A stretch of 64,000 bases of DNA from Streptomyces catenulae (GCF_000718015.1 NZ_JODY01000032.1:1-64000); one strand, 5' to 3'. Shown: positions 45,297-61,471, counted from the first letter of the stretch. Numbers and translations: made by a program. The notes: generated by a model not told the origin, from the sequence alone.

Positions 45297-46769
45297 TCAG
45301 CTCTCCCGGAGCGGGGTCCGCCCGTCGGTGGTCTGCCCGTCCGGCGCCGGGACGTTCTCCCGCGGGCGGGGCAGTACCGCGAAGAGGACGGCGGCGAGGA
45401 GGATGGTGGCCGCCCAGCCCAGACCGTTACGGCCGATCCAGGTGGTGGCCAGCGGGCCGGTGAACCACTGCACCTTCGTGAAGCACAGCCCCGCCGCCAG
45501 CGCCACCGCCCAGGCGGTCATGGCCTGCCAGCAGAAGCCGCCGACGTACCAGTAGCGGCTGCTGCGTCCGATGGTCATCAGGCCGTCGGCGTCGTAGCGG
45601 ACGGCCAGGGTGCGGCGCCGGGCCATGTCCACCGCGTAGACGCCGATCCAGGCGGAGAAGGAGACCGCCAGCAGCGTCAGGAAGGTGATGAACTGCCCGA
45701 TGAAGTCCTTGGCCACCAGCATCATGAACAACCCGCCGACCAGGCTGATGACGGCGTTGATGCTCACCGCCAGGGCGCGCGGCAGCTTGACGCCCATGGT
45801 CTGCGCGGTGAACCCGGCGGAGTACATCGACAGGCTGTTGATCAGCACCATCCCGACCAGCGCGGTGATCAGGTACGGCACCGCCAGCCAGGTCGGCAGG
45901 ATGGTGCCGAGGAACGACATCGGGTCGGTGTTCTGCCCGGCCAGCTTCGGGTTGGACACCGCCATCACGCCGCCCATCAGCACCATCGGCACCAGCACCA
46001 GGGCGGCACCGGACACCGTGGCGCCGACGATCTTGCGGCCCGACGCGGAGTGCGGGAGATAGCGCGCGAAGTCCGGGCCGGTCGGCACCCAGCTGATGCC
46101 GCCCGCGGCGATGGTGCCGATGCCCGCGATCACCATCGCGGTGGTGCCCGCCTTCTTCGCGAAGATCGCCTGCCAGTCCATGGTGGCGATCAGATACACC
46201 AGCACCATCACGGTGAACGCGCCGAAGAGGTACGTGGAGTACCGGTTGCAGACGTTGAGCGCCTTCCGCCCCATGCCGCTCACCAGATACGTACAGGCGA
46301 CGAAGGCGAGCAGGGTGATGACGATCAGCAGGTTGTTGGCGCGGACGCCGAACAGCAGCCGCAACACCGTCAGCACCGCGTACGCGCCGGTGACGGCGTT
46401 GATCGTCTCCCAGCCGAAGCGGGCCACCCACAGGATCGCGCCCGGGAAGTAGTTGCCGCGGACGCCGAACGCCGCCCGGGAGAGCATCGCACCCGGCGCG
46501 CCGCCCCACTTCCCGGAGACCGACAACACCCCGACCATGCCGAACGCCACCGCCGCGGCGATGGCGGCGACCAGCAGGACCTGCCAGAAGTTCAGTCCGT
46601 TGTTGACCACCAGCGCGGCGCCCATGGTCAGCAGGAGCACGCTGATGTTGGCGGCGACCCAGGTGGGGAAGAGTTCGCGGACGCGCCCGTGGCGTTCGCT
46701 GTCGGGGACGGGCTCGATGCCTCGGGTCTCGACGGCGCCCTCGGCGTCGGGGGTGGACGTGGTGCCCAT
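45297..46769 (-). CDS. NCS1-family purine/cytosine-type permease
   Basis: 490 aa with twelve predicted membrane helices. WVAANISVLLLTMGAALVVN, GAPGAMLSRAAFGVRGNYFP (the NCS1 motif around helix 3), ARFGWETINAVTGAYAVLTV, ISWVPTGPDFARYLP and SLSMYSAGFTAQTMG fit cytosine/purine transporters of the CodB-FcyB group. The substrate is probably a nucleobase or related heterocycle taken up with H+ or Na+. No catabolic partner gene is adjacent. Confidence 0.9.
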   Translation of the reverse strand: MGTTSTPDAEGAVETRGIEPVPDSERHGRVRELFPTWVAANISVLLLTMGAALVVNNGLNFWQVLLVAAIAAAVAFGMVGVLSVSGKWGGAPGAMLSRAAFGVRGNYFPGAILWVARFGWETINAVTGAYAVLTVLRLLFGVRANNLLIVITLLAFVACTYLVSGMGRKALNVCNRYSTYLFGAFTVMVLVYLIATMDWQAIFAKKAGTTAMVIAGIGTIAAGGISWVPTGPDFARYLPHSASGRKIVGATVSGAALVLVPMVLMGGVMAVSNPKLAGQNTDPMSFLGTILPTWLAVPYLITALVGMVLINSLSMYSAGFTAQTMGVKLPRALAVSINAVISLVGGLFMMLVAKDFIGQFITFLTLLAVSFSAWIGVYAVDMARRRTLAVRYDADGLMTIGRSSRYWYVGGFCWQAMTAWAVALAAGLCFTKVQWFTGPLATTWIGRNGLGWAATILLAAVLFAVLPRPRENVPAPDGQTTDGRTPLRES

Positions 46770-47147
46770 GGTGCAGGTGTCTCCGTGCGCGGTTCTGGAG
46801 CGTTCCCGGACAGCCGGGAGACGCGAGGCAGCGGCTGTGGTGCCCGGCCAGGTTCGGTCGCCAGGACTCTACGCGCGTTGCGCAGCCGTCCACCATCGTA
46901 CTTTGATCCAAGTTCGTGCCGTACGTCCTGTTGGACCCCTCCATGAAACCGCAGCTCCACGCCGTCTGAGGAACGCCCCAACCGCTTCCCGCCACCCTGC
47001 TGACCAGCGATTTCCGGCCAGCCTCGGAAAAGGGGACGCGCGCCCCGCGCACCGGGGCGCGGGGCGGGGGCGCGAGGGGCGCACGGCGGTCACGGGATCG
47101 GCGCGTGCGGCCCCCGGGGACGGCAGGTGGCTGATACTGGGAGGGTT
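46770..47147. other. Divergent intergenic region between the NCS1 permease gene and ftsY
   Basis: 378 bases without a supported gene. On the minus strand a TAGAGT at 46866-46871 could be a permease -10 box. The right end (47040-47080) again contains GCGCACCGGGGCGCGGGGC-type words. ftsY begins right after GGGAGGGTT. Confidence 0.4.
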
Positions 47148-48401
47148 ATGGAAATCGTCATCCTTGCTGTAGTCATCGCCGTGGTCGTGCTCGGCGCGAT
47201 CAGCGGGCTCGTCGTCAGCGGCCGTAAGAAGAAGCAGCTGCCGCCGTCCCCGCCGGCCGCCCCCGTCACGCCCTCCGCCCCCGTCACGCCCTCCGTCACC
47301 GCGCCGCCCGCAGAACCGCAGGTCGGTGAGGAAGCCGAGGCCCCGAGCGACGAATCCCGTCGCACCATCGAAGACACCCCGCTACCCGTCGCCGAGGCCC
47401 CCGAGGCCGAGGCACCGGTCGCCGAGCCGGCGGCGCCGCCCGCCCCGGAGATCGAGGTCCCCGAGCCGACCGCAGGCCGCCTGGTGCGGCTGCGCGCCCG
47501 GCTCTCCCGGTCGCAGAACTCCCTCGGCAAGGGCCTGCTGACCCTCCTGTCCCGCGAACACCTCGACGAGGACACCTGGGAGGAGATCGAGGAGACCCTG
47601 CTCACCGCCGACGTCGGCGTCGCCCCCACCCAGGAACTGGTCGAGCGGCTGCGGGAGCGGGTCAAGGTCCTCGGCACCCGCACCCCCGCAGACCTGCGCA
47701 CCCTGCTCCGTGAGGAGCTGCTCGCCCTCATCGGCACCGACACCGACCGCTCCGTGCACACCGCCAACGGCGTCGGCAACGGCGGCGACGAGATCCCCGG
47801 CGTCGTCATGGTCGTCGGCGTCAACGGCACCGGTAAGACCACCACCACCGGCAAGCTCGCCCGGGTGCTGGTCGCCGACGGCAAGTCCGTCGTCCTCGGC
47901 GCCGCCGACACCTTCCGCGCCGCCGCCGCCGACCAGCTCCAGACCTGGGGCGAGCGGGTCGGCGCCCGCACCGTGCGCGGCCCCGAGGGCGGCGACCCCG
48001 CCTCCATCGCCTTCGACGCCGTCAAGGAGGGCATCGCCGAATCCGCCGACGTCGTCCTCATCGACACCGCCGGTCGGCTGCACACCAAGACCGGCCTCAT
48101 GGACGAGCTGGGCAAGGTCAAGCGGGTCGTCGAGAAGCACGGCCCGCTCGGCGAGGTGCTGCTCGTCCTCGACGCCACCACCGGTCAGAACGGCCTGGTG
48201 CAGGCGCGGGTCTTCGCCGAGGTCGTGGACATCACCGGCGTGGTCCTCACCAAGCTCGACGGCACCGCCAAGGGCGGCATCATCGTCGCCGTCCAGCGGG
48301 AGCTGGGCGTCCCGGTCAAGCTCGTCGGCCTCGGTGAGGGCGCCGACGACCTCGCGCCGTTCGAGCCCGAGGCGTTCGTCGACGCGCTGATCGGCGACTG
48401 A
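47148..48401 (+). CDS. ftsY: Signal recognition particle receptor FtsY
   Basis: 417 aa. An N-terminal membrane helix (residues 2-24, IVILAVVIAVVVLGAISGLV), an acidic Pro/Ala-rich linker to about residue 110, then the N and G domains: G1 VVGVNGTGKTTTTGKLA, DTFRAAAADQL, DTAGRLHTKTGLMDEL, TKLDGTAKGGI, and the closing loop GLGEGADDLAPF. It docks ribosome-SRP complexes to the membrane together with Ffh. The N-terminal helix is an actinobacterial feature. ATG at 47148. Confidence 0.97.
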   Translation: MEIVILAVVIAVVVLGAISGLVVSGRKKKQLPPSPPAAPVTPSAPVTPSVTAPPAEPQVGEEAEAPSDESRRTIEDTPLPVAEAPEAEAPVAEPAAPPAPEIEVPEPTAGRLVRLRARLSRSQNSLGKGLLTLLSREHLDEDTWEEIEETLLTADVGVAPTQELVERLRERVKVLGTRTPADLRTLLREELLALIGTDTDRSVHTANGVGNGGDEIPGVVMVVGVNGTGKTTTTGKLARVLVADGKSVVLGAADTFRAAAADQLQTWGERVGARTVRGPEGGDPASIAFDAVKEGIAESADVVLIDTAGRLHTKTGLMDELGKVKRVVEKHGPLGEVLLVLDATTGQNGLVQARVFAEVVDITGVVLTKLDGTAKGGIIVAVQRELGVPVKLVGLGEGADDLAPFEPEAFVDALIGD

Positions 48402-48422
48402 CCTCCCCGCCACCGGCGACAC

Positions 48423-48467
48423 ACGGCCCCCGGCACCCGCTCCACGGAGCGCGGCGCCGGGGGCCGT
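48423..48467. terminator. Terminator downstream of ftsY
   Basis: ACGGCCCCCGGC (48423-48434) pairs with GCCGGGGGCCGT (48456-48467), extended by an inner CGCTCC/GGAGCG pair. It lies between convergent genes and can serve both. Confidence 0.85.
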
Positions 48468-48485
48468 CACGTACCCGGGGGCGCG

Positions 48486-49163
48486 CTACCCGGCCGCCGT
48501 CCGACGGTCCGAGCGGTGGCAGACGTACGCGAGCATCCCCAGCAGCAGCCGGGCCTGCGGCGGGTGGGCCGCGGTCTCCAGGGACGGCGGCCGGAGCCAG
48601 CGCACGGGGCCGTCCGCACCGAGGTCCGACGGGGGAGCGGTGAGGTGGTCACCCTGGCCCAGGGGGCGCAGATCGAGCGCCGCGTCGTCCCACCCCGTCC
48701 GGTAGAGCAGCCCCGGCAGCCCGGCGGCCGCCCCCGGCGCGACGAAGAACTGCGCGCGCCCCGTCGGCGTCAGCGTCACCGGGCCGAGCGGCACCCCCAT
48801 CCGCTCCAGCCGCGCCAGCCCGCACCGGCCCGCCGCCTCCGGTACGTCCAGCACGTCGAAGGAGCGGCCCACCGGCAGCAGCACCGCCGCCCCCGGCGTC
48901 CGCGACCAGGCGGCCGTGACCGTCTCCAGCGAGGCGCCCGCCGCGATCTCCGCACCGAAGGAGAGCGGGTGCGCACCGGGTGCCGGGCAGGCGGAGACCC
49001 CGCAGGAGCACTCCAGGCGCCCGCCGCCGGTCCGCGCCGCCCGGGCGCCGGGCACGACGTCCCAGCCCCACAACCCCGTGTATTCGGCCACCGTGGTGCT
49101 CTCGGGCGCGCGCACGCGGCGCCTGGCACCGATGTCCCGGATGCCGCCGATCGTGAAACCCAT
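48486..49163 (-). CDS. Bifunctional DNA primase/polymerase-like domain protein
   Basis: 225 aa from the ATG at 49163. The N-terminal region has the prim-pol-like organisation with ECSCGVSACPAPGAHPLSFG (a cysteine-containing knuckle followed by GAHP), then WSRTPGAAVLLPVGRSFDVL, where DVL aligns with the catalytic DxD/DVP region, and QFFVAPG. I recall a homologue between ftsY and nsdA in other streptomycetes. Short relative to full primase-polymerases, with no helicase part, so catalytic activity is uncertain. Confidence 0.72.
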   Translation of the reverse strand: MGFTIGGIRDIGARRRVRAPESTTVAEYTGLWGWDVVPGARAARTGGGRLECSCGVSACPAPGAHPLSFGAEIAAGASLETVTAAWSRTPGAAVLLPVGRSFDVLDVPEAAGRCGLARLERMGVPLGPVTLTPTGRAQFFVAPGAAAGLPGLLYRTGWDDAALDLRPLGQGDHLTAPPSDLGADGPVRWLRPPSLETAAHPPQARLLLGMLAYVCHRSDRRTAAG

Positions 49164-49662
49164 GCCCCCTCCAACGGGTGGTGTGTCGCTGTGGTTACGA
49201 GCCGCTCCGGGCCCCGGAGCCGGTCGCGGCGCCCCGCCGTACGGGGCGCCGGAGCGGCGCCGTGACGCTCCGTCGACGGGGCGCGGACGCCCCGCGGCAC
49301 GCCCTCGGAGCGGGGGCGCGCCACGGGGCGTGTGCCGTGGCGCGCGCGCCGTCCTGCGCATCGCTCCGTCGGGTCGCGCCCGACCTGTGTCAAGTCAATC
49401 GCGCGGAGCGGACCGGCAGTTCATTCGAAGGGGTGGCGAATGGTGGCGTTTCTGTGCACGGCCTCGCCGCGAGCGTGATCGTACGATTACTTTCGGTGCG
49501 CGGAGCCGGGGGAGTCGTCCGGAGCGGCCCCGCCGTCGGCCGGACCGGCCGGAGCGGTGGCCGGAATGCGCGACCTGCCGGGGCCGGACGGGCAGGATGC
49601 CTCAACAAGCCGGATCCTGCACGGGATTCGCGTCGGGCGACACACGGTTGGGGGCGTTACCA
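49164..49662. other. Divergent intergenic region upstream of nsdA
   Basis: About 500 bases without a supported gene. The left part (49230-49330) holds GC-rich words such as CGCCCCGCCGTACGGGGCGC. The right part includes an AT-richer segment around 49480 (GATCGTACGATTACTTTCGG) with a short dyad ATCGTACGAT, a plausible nsdA promoter or operator area. Confidence 0.45.
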
Positions 49663-56085
<6,423 letters not shown>

Positions 56086-56190
56086 CGTGCCCGGCGCCCG
56101 ACCCGGCGGCCCGGAGTGGCCCGGTTGCCGGGCCGGATACCCTAGGAGTCGACTGCCTTACGCCCCCGACCCCGAGGAACGACGACCGCC

Positions 56191-57750
56191 GTGTTCGATA
56201 CGCTTTCCGACCGCCTGGCGAGTACCTTCAAAAACCTCCGGGGCAAGGGCCGCCTCTCCGAGGCCGACATCGACGCCACGGCGCGCGAGATCCGTATCGC
56301 CCTTCTCGAGGCCGATGTCGCGCTGCCCGTCGTCCGCGCCTTCATCAAGCAGGTCAAGGAGCGCGCCGCCGGTTCCGAGGTCTCCCAGGCGCTGAACCCG
56401 GCCCAGCAGGTCATCAAGATCGTCAACGAGGAGCTGATCGGCATCCTCGGCGGCGAGACCCGCCGCCTGCGCTTCGCCAAGACCGCGCCGACCGTCATCA
56501 TGCTCGCCGGTCTCCAGGGTGCCGGTAAGACCACCCTCGCCGGAAAGCTCGGCCGCTGGCTCAAGACCCAGGGCCACACCCCGCTGCTCGTCGCCTGCGA
56601 CCTCCAGCGCCCCAACGCCGTCAACCAGCTCTCCGTCGTCGCCGAGCGCGCCGAGGTGGCGGTCTACGCCCCCGAGCCCGGCAACGGCGTCGGCGACCCG
56701 GTCAAGGTCGCCCAGGACTCGATCGAGTTCGCCCGCGCCAAGCAGCACGACGTCGTCATCGTCGACACCGCCGGCCGCCTCGGCATCGACCAGGAGCTGA
56801 TGCAGCAGGCCGCGGACATCCGCGACGCGGTCGAGCCCGACGAGGTCCTCTTCGTCGTCGACGCGATGATCGGTCAGGACGCGGTCAACACCGCCGAGGC
56901 GTTCCGCGACGGCGTCGGCTTCGACGGCGTCGTCCTCTCCAAGCTCGACGGCGACGCCCGCGGTGGTGCCGCGCTCTCCATCGCGCACGTCACCGGCAAG
57001 CAGATCATGTTCGCCTCCAACGGCGAGAAGCTGGACGACTTCGACGCGTTCCACCCGGACCGCATGGCGTCCCGCATCCTCGGCATGGGCGACATGCTCA
57101 GCCTGATCGAGAAGGCCGAGCAGACCTTCAGCCAGGCCGAGGCCGAGAAGATGGCGGCCAAGCTCCAGAAGGGCCCCAAGGAGTTCACGCTCGACGACTT
57201 CCTGGCCCAGATGGAGCAGGTCCGCAAGATGGGCTCGCTCTCCAAGCTGCTCGGCATGCTGCCCGGCATGGGGCAGATGAAGGAGCAGATCAACAACCTC
57301 GACGAGCGCGAGGTCGACCGCACCGCCGCGATCATCAAGTCGATGACCCCGGCCGAGCGCCAGGAACCGACGATCATCAACGGCTCGCGCCGCGCCCGTA
57401 TCGCCCGGGGTTCCGGCGTCGAGGTCAGTGCGGTCAAGAACCTCATCGAGCGGTTCTTCGAGGCGCGCAAGATGATGTCGAAGATGGCCCAGGGCGGCGG
57501 CATCCCCGGGATGCCGGGCATGCCCGGGATGCCCGGCGCGGGCGGCGGCGCCAAGAAGAAGAAGCAGGTCAAGCAGGCCAAGGGCAAGCGCAAGAGCGGT
57601 AACCCGATGAAGCGCAAGGCCGAGGAGGCGGCGGCCGCGGCCCGCCGCGAGGCCGCCCAGAACGGCAACCCGCTCGGCCTGCCCCCCGGCGGCGACACCG
57701 ACGCCCAGAACTTCGAACTCCCCGAGGAGTTCAAGAAGTTCATGGGCTGA
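56191..57750 (+). CDS. ffh: Signal recognition particle protein Ffh
   Basis: 519 aa. N domain (LSDRLASTFKNLRGKGRLSE), G domain with GLQGAGKTTLAGKLGRWLK, DLQRPNAVNQL, DTAGRLGIDQELM, SKLDGDARGGAAL, then the Met-rich M domain that binds 4.5S RNA (LLGMLPGMGQMKEQ, GSRRARIARGSGV, MMSKMAQGGGIPGMPGM) and a Lys-rich, disordered C-terminus. GTG start. Confidence 0.98.
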   Translation: MFDTLSDRLASTFKNLRGKGRLSEADIDATAREIRIALLEADVALPVVRAFIKQVKERAAGSEVSQALNPAQQVIKIVNEELIGILGGETRRLRFAKTAPTVIMLAGLQGAGKTTLAGKLGRWLKTQGHTPLLVACDLQRPNAVNQLSVVAERAEVAVYAPEPGNGVGDPVKVAQDSIEFARAKQHDVVIVDTAGRLGIDQELMQQAADIRDAVEPDEVLFVVDAMIGQDAVNTAEAFRDGVGFDGVVLSKLDGDARGGAALSIAHVTGKQIMFASNGEKLDDFDAFHPDRMASRILGMGDMLSLIEKAEQTFSQAEAEKMAAKLQKGPKEFTLDDFLAQMEQVRKMGSLSKLLGMLPGMGQMKEQINNLDEREVDRTAAIIKSMTPAERQEPTIINGSRRARIARGSGVEVSAVKNLIERFFEARKMMSKMAQGGGIPGMPGMPGMPGAGGGAKKKKQVKQAKGKRKSGNPMKRKAEEAAAAARREAAQNGNPLGLPPGGDTDAQNFELPEEFKKFMG

Positions 57751-57766
57751 CCCCAGGTCCCCCGCC

Positions 57767-57800
57767 CGGGCCCCCGCCGTACGCACACGGCGGGGGCCCG
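57767..57800 (+). terminator. Terminator of ffh
   Basis: Perfect 14-bp stem, CGGGCCCCCGCCGT and ACGGCGGGGGCCCG, with a 6-base loop, 16 bases after the ffh stop. Confidence 0.9.
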
Positions 57801-58027
57801 CGCACTCCCGGCCGCGTACGGCGCCCTCCGCCCCGCACCGTGCGACGGCGTACGCCGTACGGATTACGCGGGGGTACGCACCGGCTTGCGGGCCCCTGTG
57901 CGCCTTGGGCGCGGAACGGGTTACCCGCCCCCGGCGCGCCCCATGGCACGAAACTGACTGGTACGTGCAAATTATTTGGGATGCCCCGGAATCGGAACAC
58001 CGGGCGACCCCGGCTCGTTGTCACGAC

Positions 58028-58618
58028 GTGAGCACGACACCGCCTGTTCTCGCCGCCGAACTGGCGCTCGCCTGGGCCGATATTCAACGGCACCACCCCG
58101 AGCTGCCGGATCTGGCCGCGCCCGAGTCCCTGATCGGAGAATCGTCGTCCGCCTGTGGCGCCGAGCTCTCCTTCGAACGGCTGCTCCACGAGGCAGTCCA
58201 CGGCATCGCCGCCTCCCGCGGCATCCGCGACACCTCCCGTGCGGGCCGCTACCACAACCGCCGGTTCCTCGCCGTCGCCGAGGAGCTGGGCCTGGACCAC
58301 GCCGACGAGCCGCATCCCAGCAGCGGCTTCTCCCTGGTCACGCTCAGCCCCGAGGCCAGACGCCGCTACCGGCCCACCATCGAGCGGCTCGCCAGAGCCC
58401 TCAAGGCCCACACCGCCGCGACCGCCACCGACAGCGCCCGCAGTTTCCGCGGCCCGGCCGCCCGCCACGGTTCGTCCGGCGGCGGCGTCCGCGTCAAGGC
58501 CGTCTGCGACTGCGGACGCAACGTCCGGGTCGTCCCGTCCGTGCTGGCCCAGGCCCCGATCGTCTGCGGAGGCTGCGGCAAGCCGTTCCGGATCCCCGAG
58601 GTGGCCGCGGTCGGCTGA
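58028..58618 (+). CDS. SprT-like zinc metalloprotease-type protein
   Basis: 196 aa from the GTG at 58028. The motif LLHEAVHGIAASRGIRDTSR contains a full HExxH (HEAVH), followed by GRYHNRRFLAVAEELGL, the usual SprT third-ligand region with H-N-x-x-F. The C-terminus has a zinc ribbon (CDCGRNVRVVPSVLAQAPIV, then CGGCGKPFRIP). SprT/Spartan proteins in other organisms act on DNA-protein crosslinks; here the role is unknown. It sits between ffh and rpsP. Confidence 0.82.
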   Translation: MSTTPPVLAAELALAWADIQRHHPELPDLAAPESLIGESSSACGAELSFERLLHEAVHGIAASRGIRDTSRAGRYHNRRFLAVAEELGLDHADEPHPSSGFSLVTLSPEARRRYRPTIERLARALKAHTAATATDSARSFRGPAARHGSSGGGVRVKAVCDCGRNVRVVPSVLAQAPIVCGGCGKPFRIPEVAAVG

Positions 58619-58774
58619 CCGCGGGGCGTGTGGCACAATGGACCGCTGTACTCGACAGTCGCACAGGACCCCTCTCTCCTCCGGCTGACGCGTCCATCGG
58701 GCATACCGAGTACCGCAACCCCACGTGGCATCCCGTTGTGCCCCACCACGTCAAGACCAGGAGACACCACTCCC

Positions 58775-59215
58775 GTGGCAGTCAAGATCAAGCTGAAGCG
58801 TCTGGGCAAGATCCGCGCGCCTCACTACCGCATCATCATCGCCGACTCGCGTACCCGCCGTGACGGCCGCGCGATCGAGGAGATCGGTCTGTACCACCCG
58901 GTGCAGAACCCCTCCCGCATCGAGGTCGACTCCGAGCGTGTCCAGTACTGGCTGGGTGTCGGCGCGCAGCCGACCGAGCCCGTCATGGCCATCCTGAAGG
59001 TCACCGGCGACTGGCAGAAGTTCAAGGGCCTGCCCGCCCCGGCGCCGATGAAGGTCGCCGAGCCGAAGGCCGACAAGCGCGCCCTCTTCGAGGCCGCCGC
59101 CAAGGCGACCGGCGACGAGCCGAAGGGTGAGGCCATCACCCCGAAGGCGAAGAAGGCCGACAAGAAGGCGGACGAGGCTGCGGCCGAGTCCACCTCTGAG
59201 TCCACCGAGGCCTGA
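58775..59215 (+). CDS. rpsP: 30S ribosomal protein S16
   Basis: 146 aa. (V)[20 protein letters not shown] and [20 protein letters not shown] are the S16 core. An Ala/Lys-rich tail ([20 protein letters not shown]) extends it well beyond the 80-90 residues of E. coli, as usual in actinobacteria. First gene of rpsP-khpA; an upstream GGCACAATGG at 58631-58640 may hold the -10 box. Confidence 0.97.
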   Translation: MAVKIKLKRLGKIRAPHYRIIIADSRTRRDGRAIEEIGLYHPVQNPSRIEVDSERVQYWLGVGAQPTEPVMAILKVTGDWQKFKGLPAPAPMKVAEPKADKRALFEAAAKATGDEPKGEAITPKAKKADKKADEAAAESTSESTEA

Positions 59216-59217
59216 GC

Positions 59218-59457
59218 GTGCTCGAGGAGGCTCTTGAGCACCTCGTCAAGGGCATCGTCGACAATCCCGACGACGTCCAGGTAGCCTCGCGCACCCTGCG
59301 TCGTGGGCGTGTGCTGGAGGTCCGGGTCCACCCCGACGACCTCGGCAAGGTGATCGGCCGCAACGGCCGCACCGCCCGCGCCCTGCGGACCGTCGTGGGC
59401 GCTCTCGGTGGGCGGGGCATCCGCGTCGACCTCGTCGACGTGGACCAGGTCCACTGA
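59218..59457 (+). CDS. khpA: KH-domain RNA-binding protein KhpA
   Basis: 79 aa: one KH domain with the GxxG loop in GKVIGRNGRTARALRTVVGA. Start GTG 3 bases after rpsP. In Firmicutes KhpA pairs with KhpB (EloR/Jag) and binds many RNAs, including tRNAs; it is almost always found between rpsP and rimM in Gram-positive bacteria. Confidence 0.95.
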   Translation: MLEEALEHLVKGIVDNPDDVQVASRTLRRGRVLEVRVHPDDLGKVIGRNGRTARALRTVVGALGGRGIRVDLVDVDQVH

Positions 59458-59476
59458 ACAGTTGAACACCGGCTCG

Positions 59477-59512
59477 GGCCGGGGAGGGCTCTCGGGCCGT
59501 CCCCGGCCTTTG
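59477..59512 (+). terminator. Terminator between khpA and rimM
   Basis: GGCCGGGGA (59477-59485) pairs with TCCCCGGCC (59500-59508), followed by TTTGTC. It would separate rpsP-khpA from rimM-trmD, at least partly. Confidence 0.75.
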
Positions 59513-59634
59513 TCGTCGGCGCCGCCGCCCCGTACCCCACGGGCGCCCGGCGTCACCGGAATCGGCAACATCACGCGCGCCGCCGCACCGGCCGCGCGCA
59601 AGCGGCGGCGGATCGGCCGCAGAGAGGCAACACC

Positions 59635-60180
59635 GTGCAGCTGGTAGTCGCGCGGATCGGCCGCGCCCACGGCATCAAGGGCGAGGTCACCGTGGAGGTG
59701 CGTACCGACGAGCCCGAACTGCGGCTCGCGCCCGGAGCCGTCCTGGCCACCGACCCGTCCACGGTCGGACCGCTCACCATCGAGACCGGCCGGGTCCACA
59801 GCGGACGGCTGCTGCTGCGCTTCGCCGGGGTGACCGACCGGACCGGCGCCGAGGCGCTGCGCAACACCCTGCTGATCGCGGAGGTCGACCCCGAGGAGGT
59901 CCCCGAGGACCCCGAGGAGTTCTACGACCACCAGCTGATCGACCTCGACGTCGTCACCCGTGACGGCACCGTCGTCGGCCGGATCACCGAGGTCTCCCAC
60001 CTGCCCTACCAGGACCTGCTCGTCGTCGGGCGGCCCGAGGGCGGCGAGGTACTGATCCCGTTCGTCGCCGAGATCGTCCCGGAGATCGACCTGGAGGAGC
60101 AGCGCGCGGTCATCGACCCGCCGCCCGGCCTTCTCGACGACGCACAGGCCGAGGTCGCCAGCAGCCGCGAGGACGGCTGA
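59635..60180 (+). CDS. rimM: 16S rRNA processing protein RimM
   Basis: 181 aa. [20 protein letters not shown] (N-terminal beta-barrel) and [20 protein letters not shown] with [17 protein letters not shown] (PRC-barrel). It assists 30S assembly through S19. GTG start, directly coupled to trmD (1 base apart). Confidence 0.96.
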   Translation: MQLVVARIGRAHGIKGEVTVEVRTDEPELRLAPGAVLATDPSTVGPLTIETGRVHSGRLLLRFAGVTDRTGAEALRNTLLIAEVDPEEVPEDPEEFYDHQLIDLDVVTRDGTVVGRITEVSHLPYQDLLVVGRPEGGEVLIPFVAEIVPEIDLEEQRAVIDPPPGLLDDAQAEVASSREDG

Positions 60181-60181
60181 G

Positions 60182-60991
60182 ATGCGCCTCGACATCGTCA
60201 CGATCTTCCCCGAGTACCTCGAACCGCTGAACGTCTCGCTGGTCGGCAAGGCCCGCGCCCGCGGTCAGCTCGACGTACGCATCCACGACCTGCGGGACTG
60301 GGCGCACGACAAGCACAACACCGTCGACGACACGCCCTACGGCGGCGGTCCCGGCATGGTCATGAAGCCGGAGCCGTGGGGCGAGGCGCTGGACACGATC
60401 CTCGCCTCCGGGGAGGGCGAGCCCGTTCTCGTCGTGCCGACGCCCAGCGGTGAGCCGTTCACCCAGCAACTCGCCGTGGAACTCTCCGCCAAGCCCTGGC
60501 TGGTCTTCACCCCGGCCCGCTACGAGGGCATCGACCGCCGCGTCATCGAGGAGTACGGCGACCGGCTCGACGTCCGCGAGGTCTCCATCGGCGACTACGT
60601 CCTGGCGGGCGGCGAGGCGCCGGTCCTGGTGATGGTCGAGGCCGTCGCCCGGCTGCTGCCCGGCGTCCTGGGCAACGCCGCCTCCCACCAGGACGACTCC
60701 TTCGCGCCCGGCGCGATGGCCGATCTCCTGGAGGGGCCGGTCTACACCAAGCCGCCCGAGTGGCGCGGGCGCGGCATCCCCGAGGTGCTGCTCAGCGGCC
60801 ACCACGGCAAGATCGCGCGCTGGCGCCGGGACGAGGCGTTCCGCCGCACCGACCGCAACCGCCCGGACCTGATCGAGCGGGCCGACCCGGCCGCGTTCGA
60901 CAAGAAGGACCGCGAACTGCTGTCGATCCTGGGGTGGGCCCCGGGCGAGGACGGCCGATTTGGGCGGACCGACCAGGCCGTGGAAGAATAG
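60182..60991 (+). CDS. trmD: tRNA (guanine37-N1)-methyltransferase
   Basis: 269 aa SPOUT enzyme. MRLDIVTIFPEYLEPLNVSL, DDTPYGGGPGMVMKPEPW, and the knot region ARYEGIDRRVIEEYG, VSIGDYVLAGGEAPVLVMVE. It makes m1G37 in tRNAs with G36 and prevents +1 frameshifting. Confidence 0.97.
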   Translation: MRLDIVTIFPEYLEPLNVSLVGKARARGQLDVRIHDLRDWAHDKHNTVDDTPYGGGPGMVMKPEPWGEALDTILASGEGEPVLVVPTPSGEPFTQQLAVELSAKPWLVFTPARYEGIDRRVIEEYGDRLDVREVSIGDYVLAGGEAPVLVMVEAVARLLPGVLGNAASHQDDSFAPGAMADLLEGPVYTKPPEWRGRGIPEVLLSGHHGKIARWRRDEAFRRTDRNRPDLIERADPAAFDKKDRELLSILGWAPGEDGRFGRTDQAVEE

Positions 60992-61123
60992 GCCGCTGCT
61001 GTGTGCGTCCGGCGCGCGCCCCTGCCACAGGGGGAACGACGCCCGTCCGACGGAACGGCATCCGAACATCATCTCCGAAATCCCGTTGATGACCTGTGGC
61101 ATCAGCGAAGAAAGCAGTAGGTC

Positions 61124-61471
61124 ATGCACCTTCTCGACTCCGTCGACTCCGCGTCGCTGCGCAGCGACATCCCGGCCTTCCGCCCGGGTGACACCGTCAA
61201 CGTCCACGTCCGCGTCATCGAGGGCAACCGCTCCCGTGTGCAGCAGTTCAAGGGCGTTGTCATCCGCCGCCAGGGCAGCGGCGTGCGCGAGACCTTCACG
61301 GTCCGCAAGGTCAGCTTCTCCGTCGGCGTCGAGCGCACCTTCCCCGTGCACACCCCGATCGTCGAGAAGATCGAGCTGGTGACCCGCGGTGACGTCCGCC
61401 GCGCCAAGCTGTACTACCTCCGTGAGCTGCGCGGCAAGGCCGCGAAGATCAAGGAGAAGCGCGACAACTGA
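61124..61471 (+). CDS. rplS: 50S ribosomal protein L19
   Basis: 115 aa: [20 protein letters not shown], then [40 protein letters not shown]. The 132-base leader (60992-61123) after trmD has no clear ribosome site next to the ATG; a short TGATG...CATCA hairpin at about 61086-61106 lies in front of it. Confidence 0.97.
   Translation: MHLLDSVDSASLRSDIPAFRPGDTVNVHVRVIEGNRSRVQQFKGVVIRRQGSGVRETFTVRKVSFSVGVERTFPVHTPIVEKIELVTRGDVRRAKLYYLRELRGKAAKIKEKRDN

Noticed and set aside
44019..46946. 975-codon plus-strand frame opposite the LLM and permease genes
   Set aside because: His/Arg/Gly-rich shadow crossing two real genes and their gap.
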